Positions 25,277 to 33,489 of a stretch of DNA of 64,000 nucleotides are shown here, piece after piece. A program made the position numbers and the translations under genes. Within the stretch, counting starts at the first letter, position 1, and each line of letters opens with the position of its first letter. The stretch is from a bacterium SCSIO 12827 (GTDB lineage: Bacteria > Pseudomonadota > Alphaproteobacteria > Rhodospirillales > Casp-alpha2): NCBI GenBank assembly GCA_024397995.1, contig CP073746.1, forward strand, positions 1,364,001-1,428,000. The letters are read 5' to 3'. Below the pieces are notes generated by a model. That model searched no databases. It saw only the letters and a list, made by a program, of their open reading frames with translations, and had not been told where the DNA came from.

Positions 25277-27124
25277 ATGGCATGGGCACGGCGGATTCTG
25301 CGGGTCAACCTGACCAAGGGCACCTGCACGCATGAACCCCTCAACATGGAATGGGCCAAGCGCTATCTGGGTCAGCGCGGCCTGGCGACCAAATACCTGA
25401 CGGAAGAGATCGACCCCAAGGTCGATCCCCTTGCACCGGAAAACAAGCTGATCATGGCGACCGGTCCGCTGACCGGCACCTGCGCGTCCACGGCCGGGCG
25501 CTATTCGGTGATCACCAAGGGGGCGCTGACGGGCGCCATCGCCTGTTCCAATTCGGGCGGTTTCTTCGGCAACGAAATGAAGAACGCCGGGCTGGACATG
25601 ATCATCTTCGAAGGCCGCGCCAAGGCGCCGGTCTATCTGTTCATCGATAACGATGACTGCCGGCTGCTCGATGCCTCGGGCTATTGGGGCACCTCCGTGT
25701 GGGACACGGAAGAAGGCATTAAGGAAGCCCATGGCGACGCCCAGATCCGCGTCGCCTCGATTGGCGTGGCGGGCGAAAAGGGCGTCAAATTCGCCTGTGT
25801 CGTCAATGACATGCACCGCGCTGCCGGGCGATCCGGGGTGGGTACGGTGATGGGGTCCAAGAACCTGAAGGCCGTCGCCATCCGCGGCACCAAGGGGGGG
25901 TCCGTCGATGACATGCCGGCCTTCCTCAAGGCCACGGCCGAGGGCAAGAAGGTGCTGGCGGAAAACGCGGTGACGGGCCAGGGACTGCCGGCCTACGGCA
26001 CCCAGGTTCTGATGAACGTGATCAACGAAACCGGCGCCTTGCCGACCCGCAATCACCGCGACATTCAGTTCGAGGGGGCGTCTAAAATTTCCGCCGAGGC
26101 CATGGCCGAACCGCGTGAATCGGACGGCAAGCCCAATCTGGTGCGCAATGCCGCCTGCTTCGGTTGCACCATCGCCTGCGGGCGGGTGTCGACCATCGAC
26201 CGCACTCATTACACGGTGGCTGATCGGCCGCAGTATCAGAAGGCATCGGGCGGGTTGGAATACGAGGCCGCCTGGGCGCTAGGGGCGGCGACTGGCGTCG
26301 ACGATCTGGACGCCCTGACCTTCGCCAACTTCATCTGCAACGAACAGGGGATTGACCCCATCTCGTTCGGCGCCACGGTGGGGGCGGCGATGGAGATGTT
26401 CGAGGATGGTGTCATCACCACCAAGGAGACCGGCGGGATCGAGGTCACATTCGGGTCCGCCAAGGCGCTGACGGATCTGGCCGAGCTTTGCGGCCGGGGC
26501 GAAGGCTTCGGGGCGGAGATCGGCCTGGGGTCCAAGCTGCTCTGCGCAAAATACGGCAAGCCGGAACTGTCCATGTCCGTGAAAGGTCAGGAGTTCCCGG
26601 CTTATGACGGCCGGGGCATCCAGGGCATGGGGCTGACCTATGCCACCTCCAACCGGGGGGCCTGCCATCTGCGTAGCTATACCGTTGCGTCGGAAATCCT
26701 GGGCATTCCGGAAAAGACCGATCCCCTCGTCACCGACGGTAAGGCGGGTTTGGTCAAGGCGTTCCAGGACGCGACGGCGGCGGTCGACAGTGCGGGCATC
26801 TGCGTGTTCACCACCTTTGCCTGGACGCTGGAGGACATCGCGCCTCAGATCGACGCCGCCTGCGAGGGCGACTGGAGCGTCGAGGCCCTGTTGGCAACGG
26901 GGGAACGGATCTGGAACCTGGAACGCCAGTTTAATCTGGCAGCGGGCTTCACCGGCAAGGACGACAATCTGCCTCCGCGCCTGATGAAAGATGCGGCCAA
27001 GACCGGTCCGGCCAAGGGCCTGACCAGTGGTTTGGACAAGATGCTGCCGGAATATTATCAGCTGCGCGGCTGGTCCAAGGACGGCGTGCCGACCAACGAG
27101 ACCGTCAGCAGGCTGGGGCTGTAG
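25277..27124 (+). CDS. aorB: Aldehyde:ferredoxin oxidoreductase, tungsten-pterin catalytic subunit (AorB-like)
   Basis: 615 residues from ATG 25277 (GGGGAGGA precedes). The N-terminal part (LRVNLTKGTCTHEPL; ATGPLTGTCASTAGRYSV; NSGGFFGNEMKNAG) and the region around C294, C297, C301 (CFGCTIAC) and C509 (SAGICVF) match the AOR family; the four cysteines bind a [4Fe-4S] cluster at places equivalent to Pyrococcus AOR. The enzyme oxidises aldehydes to carboxylic acids and can reduce acids, using a tungsten (rarely molybdenum) bis-pterin cofactor. It sits between the ferredoxin and FAD-reductase genes. Substrate range is not predictable. Confidence 0.93.
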   Translation: MAWARRILRVNLTKGTCTHEPLNMEWAKRYLGQRGLATKYLTEEIDPKVDPLAPENKLIMATGPLTGTCASTAGRYSVITKGALTGAIACSNSGGFFGNEMKNAGLDMIIFEGRAKAPVYLFIDNDDCRLLDASGYWGTSVWDTEEGIKEAHGDAQIRVASIGVAGEKGVKFACVVNDMHRAAGRSGVGTVMGSKNLKAVAIRGTKGGSVDDMPAFLKATAEGKKVLAENAVTGQGLPAYGTQVLMNVINETGALPTRNHRDIQFEGASKISAEAMAEPRESDGKPNLVRNAACFGCTIACGRVSTIDRTHYTVADRPQYQKASGGLEYEAAWALGAATGVDDLDALTFANFICNEQGIDPISFGATVGAAMEMFEDGVITTKETGGIEVTFGSAKALTDLAELCGRGEGFGAEIGLGSKLLCAKYGKPELSMSVKGQEFPAYDGRGIQGMGLTYATSNRGACHLRSYTVASEILGIPEKTDPLVTDGKAGLVKAFQDATAAVDSAGICVFTTFAWTLEDIAPQIDAACEGDWSVEALLATGERIWNLERQFNLAAGFTGKDDNLPPRLMKDAAKTGPAKGLTSGLDKMLPEYYQLRGWSKDGVPTNETVSRLGL

Positions 27125-27128
27125 GGAC

Positions 27129-28364
27129 ATGACCTATGTCATCATCGGCGCCGGCCCGGCGGGGGTCGTCGCGGCGGAAACGCTTGCCAAGACGGACCCG
27201 GGGTCTGACATCGTGCTGTTGGGCGGAGAAGCCGATCCGCCTTATTCCCGCATGGCCATTCCCTATGTGCTGACCGGCATCATCGACCACGGCGGCACGC
27301 ACCTGCGCAAGACGGCCGGGCATTACGACACGCTCGGCATCATCTATCGCCAGGTCAAGGCGGCGGGTATCGACGTCAAGGGCAAGAAGGTCGCCCTGGA
27401 AGGCGGCGGCGAACAGCCCTACGACAAACTGCTGATCGCCACCGGGGCGAGCCCCATCAAGCCGCCGGTGCCGGGGCTCGACCTGCCCAGGGTGCATCAT
27501 TGCTGGACCCTCGACGACTGTCGGGAGATCGAGAAGTTGGCTCAGAAAGGCTCCGAGGTCGTCCTCATGGGGGCCGGCTTTATCGGCTGTATCATCTTGG
27601 AAGCCCTGGTCGAACGGGGCGTCAAGCTTACTGTGGTCGAGGCGTTGGATCGCATGGTGCCGCGCATGATGAACGAGACGGCGGGCACCCTGATCAAGGA
27701 CTGGTGTCAGGCCAAGGGCATCACGGTCCATACCTCGACTAAGGTGACGGAGGTCGGCGAACAGAACGGCCGCCTGGCCGTCGCCATGGATAATGGGGAA
27801 ACGGCGTCCGCCGACTTGGTGGTCGTCGCCGCCGGGGTGAAATCCAATATCGGCTTCATCGACGGCACCGGCATGAAGGCGGAACAGGGCATTCTGGTGG
27901 ACGAGTTCCTGCGCACCTCCGTCGACGGCGTCTATGCCGCCGGCGACTGCGCTCAGGGACCGGATTTCGGCGGCGGTTTCAACGTCCACGCCATTCAGCC
28001 GACCTCGACCGAGCACGGCCGCTTCGCCGCCCTCAACATGGCGGGTAAGGTCACGCCCTATCGGGGCTCGTTGCAGATGAACGTGCTGGACACGGCGGGG
28101 CTGATCTCGACCTCGTTCGGCGACTGGGAAGGAGGCGAGGGCACGCAGAGTGCCGAAGCCCTGGACCGCGCGCGTTTCAAGTACCTGCGCCTGAACTTCA
28201 AGGACGACGTGCTGGTCGGTGCCCTGTCGCTTGGGCGCACGGACCACATGGGCGTGCTGCGTGGCCTGATTCAGAACCGCACGCCGCTGGGCCTGTGGAA
28301 GGCACGACTGATGGACGACCCGCACCGCATCATGGAAGCCTATGTCGCCCATGCCTATGCCTGA
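27129..28364 (+). CDS. aorC: FAD-dependent NAD(P)H oxidoreductase subunit (AorC-like)
   Basis: 411 residues from ATG 27129, four bases after the AOR stop. It is a two-dinucleotide-fold flavoprotein: FAD motif VIIGAGPAGVVAAETL at the start, second fold VVLMGAGFIGCIILEAL near 140, and VYAAGDCAQG near 265. In the Aromatoleum enzyme the AorC chain passes electrons between ferredoxin-type clusters and NAD+, and this order supports the same role. The C-terminal 120 residues are typical of class-III-like reductases. It is followed by a MoaD-like gene after 15 bases. Confidence 0.86.
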   Translation: MTYVIIGAGPAGVVAAETLAKTDPGSDIVLLGGEADPPYSRMAIPYVLTGIIDHGGTHLRKTAGHYDTLGIIYRQVKAAGIDVKGKKVALEGGGEQPYDKLLIATGASPIKPPVPGLDLPRVHHCWTLDDCREIEKLAQKGSEVVLMGAGFIGCIILEALVERGVKLTVVEALDRMVPRMMNETAGTLIKDWCQAKGITVHTSTKVTEVGEQNGRLAVAMDNGETASADLVVVAAGVKSNIGFIDGTGMKAEQGILVDEFLRTSVDGVYAAGDCAQGPDFGGGFNVHAIQPTSTEHGRFAALNMAGKVTPYRGSLQMNVLDTAGLISTSFGDWEGGEGTQSAEALDRARFKYLRLNFKDDVLVGALSLGRTDHMGVLRGLIQNRTPLGLWKARLMDDPHRIMEAYVAHAYA

Positions 28365-28379
28365 CGGCGGGGGTAACCC

Positions 28380-28631
28380 ATGAAGATCCGGGTCAAGCTC
28401 TATGCTTCCCTCGCCGAACATCTGCCGGCGGGGACCAAGGGCAACGAGGCGGATCTGGAGGTTGCCGCCGACGCGACCCCGGCTACGGTCATCGCCCAGC
28501 TCGGCTTGCCGGAAAAGATGTGTCATCTGGTGTTGCTGAACGGCGTCTATGTGGAACCCTCGGCGCGGGCGGCCACGATCTTCAACGACGGCGATGCGCT
28601 CGCCATGTGGCCGCCGGTGGCGGGGGGCTGA
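28380..28631 (+). CDS. MoaD/ThiS-family sulfur carrier, dedicated to the tungsten cofactor
   Basis: 83 residues ending in the di-glycine tail VAGG that MoaD/ThiS proteins need for adenylation and thiocarboxylation. Core beta-grasp features: IRVKLYASLAEHLPAG at the start and LLNGVYVEPSA with DGDALAMWPPVAGG at the end. It supplies sulfur to metallopterin biosynthesis. A MoaD paralogue in the AOR operon is typical and suggests an AOR-specific cofactor supply. The next gene begins 5 bases after its stop. Confidence 0.88.
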   Translation: MKIRVKLYASLAEHLPAGTKGNEADLEVAADATPATVIAQLGLPEKMCHLVLLNGVYVEPSARAATIFNDGDALAMWPPVAGG

Positions 28632-28635
28632 CCCC

Positions 28636-28938
28636 GTGGCTGGCGAAGAGGCACCCGTCATCATCAGAAAGGAAATGGCCCTGACGCGGGCGGCTTTCTT
28701 TCGCGGCATCGCCAAGGCGCTGAGCACCGAGGCCTTCGTCGAGACGGCGGATGGCGTTGTGCTGGAGCAGGACGGCAAACGTCTGGAGATCGCCTTAGGG
28801 GCTGAACGCATGCGCCGCATCGCGCTGATCGAGATCGAAGTCATGGATGTGACGCTTGGGTTCCACGGCTATACCGGGGAGGATCGAGCTGCGGCGCTGG
28901 TGGCGTTCGACCGGGCGTTTCAGCGGGGTGGGGGTTGA
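28636..28938 (+). CDS. Uncharacterised small protein, last gene of the AOR operon
   Basis: 100 residues if started at GTG 28636, or 87 from ATG 28675, which has GAAAGGAA before it. Sequence (LTRAAFFRGIAKALSTEAFVETADGVVLEQDGKRLEIALGAERMRRIALIEIEVMDV...) resembles no family I can name. It is soluble, with beta-strand-rich alternation and no membrane segment. Tight spacing to the MoaD gene places it in the operon, so a role in cofactor insertion or AOR maturation is plausible. Function unproven. Confidence 0.62.
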   Translation: MAGEEAPVIIRKEMALTRAAFFRGIAKALSTEAFVETADGVVLEQDGKRLEIALGAERMRRIALIEIEVMDVTLGFHGYTGEDRAAALVAFDRAFQRGGG

Positions 28939-28951
28939 TTAGGATAGTTTT

Positions 28952-28966
28952 TTAGAAACATTCTAA
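28952..28966. promoter_or_regulatory. Iron control element (Irr box), TTAGAA-ACA-TTCTAA
   Basis: A perfect inverted repeat, TTAGAA (28952-28957), spacer ACA, TTCTAA (28961-28966), flanked by T on the left. This is the core of the ICE motif recognised by the Irr regulator of alphaproteobacteria. It lies 73 bases upstream of the EncFtn start, in the right place for control of iron storage. Irr genes are not in this window. Confidence 0.72.
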
Positions 28967-29038
28967 CTTTGAGTGTTGATCCCGATGGTGTATCCACTAT
29001 CTTTAATGTCCACACACGATTTGTATTAAGGAGCTCCC

Positions 29039-29341
29039 ATGTCGAGTGAAGGTTTCCACGAACCCCTGGAAAAGCTGTCCGAAGAGACCATGGACCGTCA
29101 TCGCGCCATTGTTTCCCTGATGGAGGAACTGGAGGCCGTCGATTGGTATCAGCAGCGCGTCGATGCCACCTCGGATCCGGAGCTCAAGGCGATCCTGGCC
29201 CATAATCGGGACGAGGAAATCGAGCACGCCGCCATGGTCCTGGAATGGCTGCGCCGCAGCATGCCGCAGTTCGACAAGGAACTCCGTGAAACCCTGTTCA
29301 AGGACGGCCCGATCACCGGCCATCACGGCGACGACCACTAA
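29039..29341 (+). CDS. Encapsulated ferritin-like protein (EncFtn) without adjacent encapsulin
   Basis: 100 residues. It closely follows the R. rubrum EncFtn sequence: HEPLEKLSEETMDRHRAIVS, MEELEAVDWYQQRVDA, DPELKAILAHNRDEEIEHAAMVLEWLRR. Ferroxidase residues map to E30, E60 and H63, with E32 and W36 conserved. EncFtn proteins form ring-like decamers of antiparallel dimers that oxidise Fe2+ inside an encapsulin shell. Normally a shell gene is next door and a C-terminal targeting peptide (-SLGIGSL like) ends the protein; here the protein ends ITGHHGDDH and the next gene is der on the opposite strand. AAGGAG precedes the ATG. Iron control is suggested by the box at 28952-28966. Confidence 0.9.
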   Translation: MSSEGFHEPLEKLSEETMDRHRAIVSLMEELEAVDWYQQRVDATSDPELKAILAHNRDEEIEHAAMVLEWLRRSMPQFDKELRETLFKDGPITGHHGDDH

Positions 29342-29342
29342 A

Positions 29343-29356
29343 CCGCCGTCCGGCGG
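29343..29356. terminator. GC-rich hairpin at the EncFtn/der convergent junction
   Basis: CCGCC (29343-29347), GTCC loop, GGCGG (29352-29356), in the 21-base gap between convergent stops. No U-run follows; weak but placed where a bidirectional terminator would be. Confidence 0.35.
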
Positions 29357-29362
29357 CGGGGC

Positions 29363-30769
29363 CTATTTCCGGTCCGCGTAGGGGTTGTCGCTCTTGCGGT
29401 AGATCAGGCGGATCGGCACGCCGTCGAGCCCGAAGTGGTCGCGCAGGCCGTTGACCAGAAAGCGGGTGTAGCTGTCCGGTAATTCGGTCGCCCGCGTGCA
29501 GAACACGATGAACGTGGGCGGGCGGGCCTTGGCCTGGGTCGCGTAGCGCAGGCGGATGCGCTTGCCGCCCTTGCCCATGGGGGCGGGGTGGACTTCCTGC
29601 ATATCGCTCAACCAGCGGTTCAGGTCGCCCGTGCCGATGCGCGTGTTCCACAGGTCATAGGTTTCGGTGACCGTGGGCAGAAGCTTATCCAGCCCCTGGC
29701 CGGTCAGGGCGGAGCAGGTAATGACGGGTATGCCCCGGACCTGCGGCAGGCTGGTCTGCAGGCGGTCGCCGAGGCGTTGGATCGTCTCGCCCCGGTCCTT
29801 GGCGGCGTCCCACTTGTTGACAGCGATGATCAGCGCGCGGCCTTCTTCGATAACCTGGCGGGCGATGGTCAGGTCCTGCTTTTCCAGGACCGCGTCGGCG
29901 TCCAGCACCAGCACCACGACATGGGCGAAGCGCACGGCGCGCAGGGTGTCGCGGGTGCTGAGGGATTCCAGCTTGTCGGTGATCCGTGCCTTGCGCCGCA
30001 GGCCAGCCGTGTCGATCAGCCGGTAATCGCGCCCGCCATGGTGCCAGGAAATGGAGATTGCGTCGCGGGTGATCCCGGCCTCGGGCCCGGTCAGCATGCG
30101 GTCTTCGCCGAGCAGGCGGTTGATCATGGTCGACTTGCCCACATTGGGCCGGCCGACGATGGCGAGTTGCAGGGCCTTGGGCTCGGCTGCGTCGTCGCAG
30201 TCTTCTTCGTCGTTGAATTCCTCGAGGTCGGCGAATTCATCTTCAATGTCGTAGGCTTGCGTGCCTTCGGCGGCGGCCTCGGCAAAGGGGATAAGCCGGT
30301 CGTACAGGTCCGACAGGCCGAGCCCGTGTTCCGCCGAAAAGGCGACAGGTTCGTCCAGGCCCAGGGAATAGGCGTCGAACAGTCCGGACTCGCCGGCCCG
30401 GCCCTCGCACTTGTTGGCGACCAGGATCGACGGCGTGCCGCGGGCCCGCAGCCAGGACACGAAATGCTGATCCATGGGCGTCACCCCGGCCCGCGCGTCG
30501 ATTACCATCAGCGCCACGTCGGCTTCGTCCAAGGCCCGTTCTGTCTGGCCGCGCATGCGGGCTTCCAGGCTGTCGTCGGTGACGTCCTCGAGCCCGGCGG
30601 TGTCGATCAGCCGGAATTTCAGGTCGGCAAGCTTGCCCTCGCCCTCGCGGCGGTCGCGGGTCACCCCCGGCGTATCGTCGACGATGGCCAATTTGCGCCC
30701 AACCAGACGGTTGAACAGGGTCGATTTGCCGACGTTGGGGCGGCCGATGATGGCGATGGTGAAGGGCAT
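29363..30769 (-). CDS. der: GTPase Der (EngA), ribosome assembly factor
   Basis: 468 residues with two tandem GTPase domains. First: GRPNVGKSTLFNRLVG at residue 8, DTPG, and NKCE. Second: GRPNVGKSTMINRLLGEDR near 210, DTAGLRRKA and NKWD. A C-terminal KH-like domain follows (NRWLSDMQEVHPAPMGKGG...). Der aids 50S ribosomal subunit maturation in the cytoplasm. The gene is downstream of bamB on the minus strand, an arrangement seen widely with yfgM and bamB. An acidic linker (about 175-205) joins the two G domains. Confidence 0.96.
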   Translation of the reverse strand: MPFTIAIIGRPNVGKSTLFNRLVGRKLAIVDDTPGVTRDRREGEGKLADLKFRLIDTAGLEDVTDDSLEARMRGQTERALDEADVALMVIDARAGVTPMDQHFVSWLRARGTPSILVANKCEGRAGESGLFDAYSLGLDEPVAFSAEHGLGLSDLYDRLIPFAEAAAEGTQAYDIEDEFADLEEFNDEEDCDDAAEPKALQLAIVGRPNVGKSTMINRLLGEDRMLTGPEAGITRDAISISWHHGGRDYRLIDTAGLRRKARITDKLESLSTRDTLRAVRFAHVVVLVLDADAVLEKQDLTIARQVIEEGRALIIAVNKWDAAKDRGETIQRLGDRLQTSLPQVRGIPVITCSALTGQGLDKLLPTVTETYDLWNTRIGTGDLNRWLSDMQEVHPAPMGKGGKRIRLRYATQAKARPPTFIVFCTRATELPDSYTRFLVNGLRDHFGLDGVPIRLIYRKSDNPYADRK

Positions 30770-30827
30770 GACATTGGCCGGGCGCGTGTCCGATCCTGAT
30801 TACCTAAACTGGGTTACGGGTACTGGG

Positions 30828-32225
30828 TTACTGATAAACGATCAATTCCGCGTCGTCGGACAGGAAGATGACCCGGCCGTCGGCGACGATGGGCGGCACG
30901 GAAATGCCGTCGGGCATTTCGACCTCGCCGATGAACTTACCCGAATAGGGCGACAAAGCCCAGGCCACACCATGCGATCCGGCCACGATCAGGCGGTCGG
31001 AGGCCAGGATGGGGCCGGTCCAGACGACGGGATCGCGCTGCTTTTCCGGGTTTTCGAAACGGGGCAGGGGGCGGACCCAATAGACGCCGCCGGTATCGCG
31101 GCTGACGGCGGCGACTTCGGCGTCGTTGGTCAACACGAAGATGTAGTCCCCGGCGATCCAGGGGCTTTCGATGCCGCCGATATCCCGCTCCCAGATGCGC
31201 CGGCCCGTGCGCAGGTCATAGGCCGCCATGATCCCGGAATGGCTGATCGCGATGACCCGGCCGCGATCGATGATCGGGCGGCCCCGGATATGCGACAGGG
31301 CGGAGACGATGTCCGAACGCTTCAGGGACGCCAGGGAATCCGACCACAGCAGGCGGCCGTTTTCGGCCCGCAGCGCCACCAGTTCGCCGGACGAATAAGG
31401 GACGACGACCACACCTTGATCGACGGCCGGGCTGCCGCTGCCGAGAAGGGAGGCGGACTCGGTAATGCCCGAATGATCCCAAAGCTGCTGGCCCGTGTTG
31501 GCGTCCAGGGCGAAGGTGCGGTTATCCAGGGTAATGACGAAGACCCGTCCGCCGCGCACCGTGGGGGCGGCGTGCATGGGGCCGCTCAGCACCGTGCGCC
31601 AGATTTCCTTGCCCGTCGCGGCATCCAGGGCGATGACATGGCCGAACCCGGTCGCGGCATAGACGCGGCCGCCCTCGGTGGTGACGCCGCCGGATAACAG
31701 ACCATCGTCGGCTTCGGCCTTGGGCGCCAGTTCGACGTCCCAGATGGTGTCGCCGGACTTCATGTCGACGGCATAGACCTCGGACTCGGAATCCATGGTG
31801 AAGATGCGCCCGCCCGCGGCGACGGGGGAGCCGAGAATGCGTAACTCGTCATCAACGCCCTTGCCGACGTTCGTGCTCCAGGCCTTGGTGATGTTCTCCG
31901 GCACCAGGATGTGGTGCATGGCATGGTTCGGGTAGCCGCCCGGCTGCGGCCATTCCGGATTTGGCGAGGGGGCCGGTAGCAGGATCTGATGATCCTTCAA
32001 TTCGGCATCGGCCGCCAAGGTCCGCTGATTTGTGAGGATCGCGATGCGCGTGCCCGGCAGCGGGACCTCTTCCTTGGAAAACAGGTCTGTCAAATAAGTG
32101 CAGCCGCCGACACTTAAGGGCGCCGCCAGGGCGATGGCGATGGACAATGCCATGCCTCGGGCCGTGCCGCGCGAACAAGCCCGCAGGCCCCGTTCCCGGC
32201 GATTTCCGCTATTCGGCGCAGCCAT
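30828..32225 (-). CDS. bamB: Outer membrane assembly factor BamB-like lipoprotein (PQQ-repeat beta-propeller)
   Basis: 465 residues from ATG 32225, which has AGGGGA upstream; an internal ATG at 32153 is possible. A hydrophobic segment ends with a lipobox-like VGGC near residue 42. The rest is a beta-propeller of PQQ-type blades, e.g. GGRIFTMDSESEVYAVDMKSGDTIWDVEL and GGRVFVITLDNRTFALDANTG. BamB binds BamA to help fold outer membrane proteins; it is a lipoprotein facing the periplasm. It is flanked by the yfgM-like gene upstream and der downstream. Confidence 0.88.
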   Translation of the reverse strand: MAAPNSGNRRERGLRACSRGTARGMALSIAIALAAPLSVGGCTYLTDLFSKEEVPLPGTRIAILTNQRTLAADAELKDHQILLPAPSPNPEWPQPGGYPNHAMHHILVPENITKAWSTNVGKGVDDELRILGSPVAAGGRIFTMDSESEVYAVDMKSGDTIWDVELAPKAEADDGLLSGGVTTEGGRVYAATGFGHVIALDAATGKEIWRTVLSGPMHAAPTVRGGRVFVITLDNRTFALDANTGQQLWDHSGITESASLLGSGSPAVDQGVVVVPYSSGELVALRAENGRLLWSDSLASLKRSDIVSALSHIRGRPIIDRGRVIAISHSGIMAAYDLRTGRRIWERDIGGIESPWIAGDYIFVLTNDAEVAAVSRDTGGVYWVRPLPRFENPEKQRDPVVWTGPILASDRLIVAGSHGVAWALSPYSGKFIGEVEMPDGISVPPIVADGRVIFLSDDAELIVYQ

Positions 32226-32278
32226 ACCGATTGTTCCCCTGTTCCCCGTGGCCTACCCTGATTAATTCAGGGGCCCTT

Positions 32279-32938
32279 TTAACGCAATATCGTTAACAAT
32301 TCCGTTGCGCGTTGGCGCATGCGGGCCGGCGTTTCCGCATCCTTCGACAGGGTGCTGTAGATTTCCACTGCCTTGGCCTTGTCCCCGGCGCGAAGCGCCA
32401 GCGCCGCCGCCAGTTCCTGGGCGCTGAATCGCCACGGATTGCCCGCCTCCATAAGCGGCATCAGGCGGTCCTGAACCTTTTTGGGATCGGCGCTGGGGTC
32501 ATTCACTTCCAGCCCAGCCGCCAGGACCACAGCAAGGTCCTGATACAGTTTTCCGGCCCCCGTGTCCGCCGCGATGGCGTTATAGGCGGCGATGGCCCCG
32601 GCCGTATCACCGTTCTTGGCGCGCAGTCCCGCTTCCTGAATGCGGGCAAGCAGGCCGTAACCGCCGCCTTCGCCGGACAGGTTTTTGAACGCGCCGGCCG
32701 CTGCTTCCGTGCTGCCGGTTTCGGCCAGTTTCTGGGCGGCGGCAAACCGGTCACCCAGGGTCTGGCGGGTTTCCAGGTCGTATTTGACCCAGAACTGGTA
32801 CCCGGCGGCGGCCGCAACGCACAGCCCCGCCGCGACGAGAATGATCTTGCCGTAGCGGCTCCAGACCTTGTGGAACTGTTCCTGGCGCAGTTCCTCGTCG
32901 ATTTCGCGGATCAGGCTGTTTTCTGTATGATCGGCCAC
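32279..32938 (-). CDS. YfgM-like tetratricopeptide membrane protein
   Basis: 219 residues from GTG 32938, preceded by GGGAG and giving the usual N-terminus ADHTENSLIREIDEELRQEQ; a longer ATG frame is less likely. One membrane segment at about 30-50 (IILVAAGLCVAAAAGYQFWV) follows a short cytoplasmic helix, and TPR-like helices fill the periplasmic part. YfgM acts as an ancillary partner of the SecYEG translocon and periplasmic chaperones in E. coli. It precedes bamB by 53 bases. Confidence 0.82.
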   Translation of the reverse strand: MADHTENSLIREIDEELRQEQFHKVWSRYGKIILVAAGLCVAAAAGYQFWVKYDLETRQTLGDRFAAAQKLAETGSTEAAAGAFKNLSGEGGGYGLLARIQEAGLRAKNGDTAGAIAAYNAIAADTGAGKLYQDLAVVLAAGLEVNDPSADPKKVQDRLMPLMEAGNPWRFSAQELAAALALRAGDKAKAVEIYSTLSKDAETPARMRQRATELLTILR

Positions 32939-33123
32939 TTTTGGCTCCCGTCGGTAACGGTTGGAATTGGCGGGGAAAATAGTGGCCTTTTCCCGCGATA
33001 GCAACTGGCGGTGGCGGGGGACGGTTATGAAGGGATTTACGGCTCCTTAACAATGATGGGCGACAATGCACGGTGGTGGCGGTCTAATGCGCCGTATCCC
33101 GTATCGAAGGGCGACCCAAGGGA

Positions 33124-33435
33124 ATGAAACGACTTCTTGCGATTTTCACCGTCTGTTTGCTGACGGCCGGCTGCGTCGGCATTGTCGGGGCCGAGGGCGT
33201 ATCCGTCATGGCGACGGATAAGACGGTCGTTGATCATGTCATCTCGTTGTCGAGCGGCAAGAACTGTTCGACCCTCCGCAAGGACCTGGGCATGACCTAT
33301 TGCGAGGAGGACGAGAAGGTCCCGCAGATGAACGTGTTCTGCTACCGCACGCTGGGTGAGATCACCTGCTATGACAGGCCGGTGTACGACGGCAAGCAGG
33401 AGCAGGTCCGCCAGGGCGGCGAAAAACCCCGCTGA
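33124..33435 (+). CDS. Small predicted lipoprotein with extra cysteines
   Basis: 103 residues. A short signal ends in the lipobox LTAGC (C17). The mature part has four more cysteines (GKNCSTL, TYCEEDE, VFCYRT, ITCYD), which could form two disulfides in the periplasm. No known family. It starts a plus-strand cluster with a Sel1-repeat protein and a glutamine amidotransferase. Function unknown. Confidence 0.72.
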   Translation: MKRLLAIFTVCLLTAGCVGIVGAEGVSVMATDKTVVDHVISLSSGKNCSTLRKDLGMTYCEEDEKVPQMNVFCYRTLGEITCYDRPVYDGKQEQVRQGGEKPR

Positions 33436-33489
33436 TCGCCGTAACGGACGCTTGTCCTTAAGGGCCTGCCGTCGTTCAATGGCCGCTCC

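Noticed and set aside
30808-30831. Short direct repeat ACTGGGTTAC twice after der's start region
   Set aside because: Only 10 bases, overlapping the bamB stop, with no sign of function.
32221-32275. Terminator at CCCTGA-TTAAT-TCAGGG between yfgM-like and bamB
   Set aside because: The T-run is on the plus side, where no gene ends, so it does not terminate the minus-strand operon.
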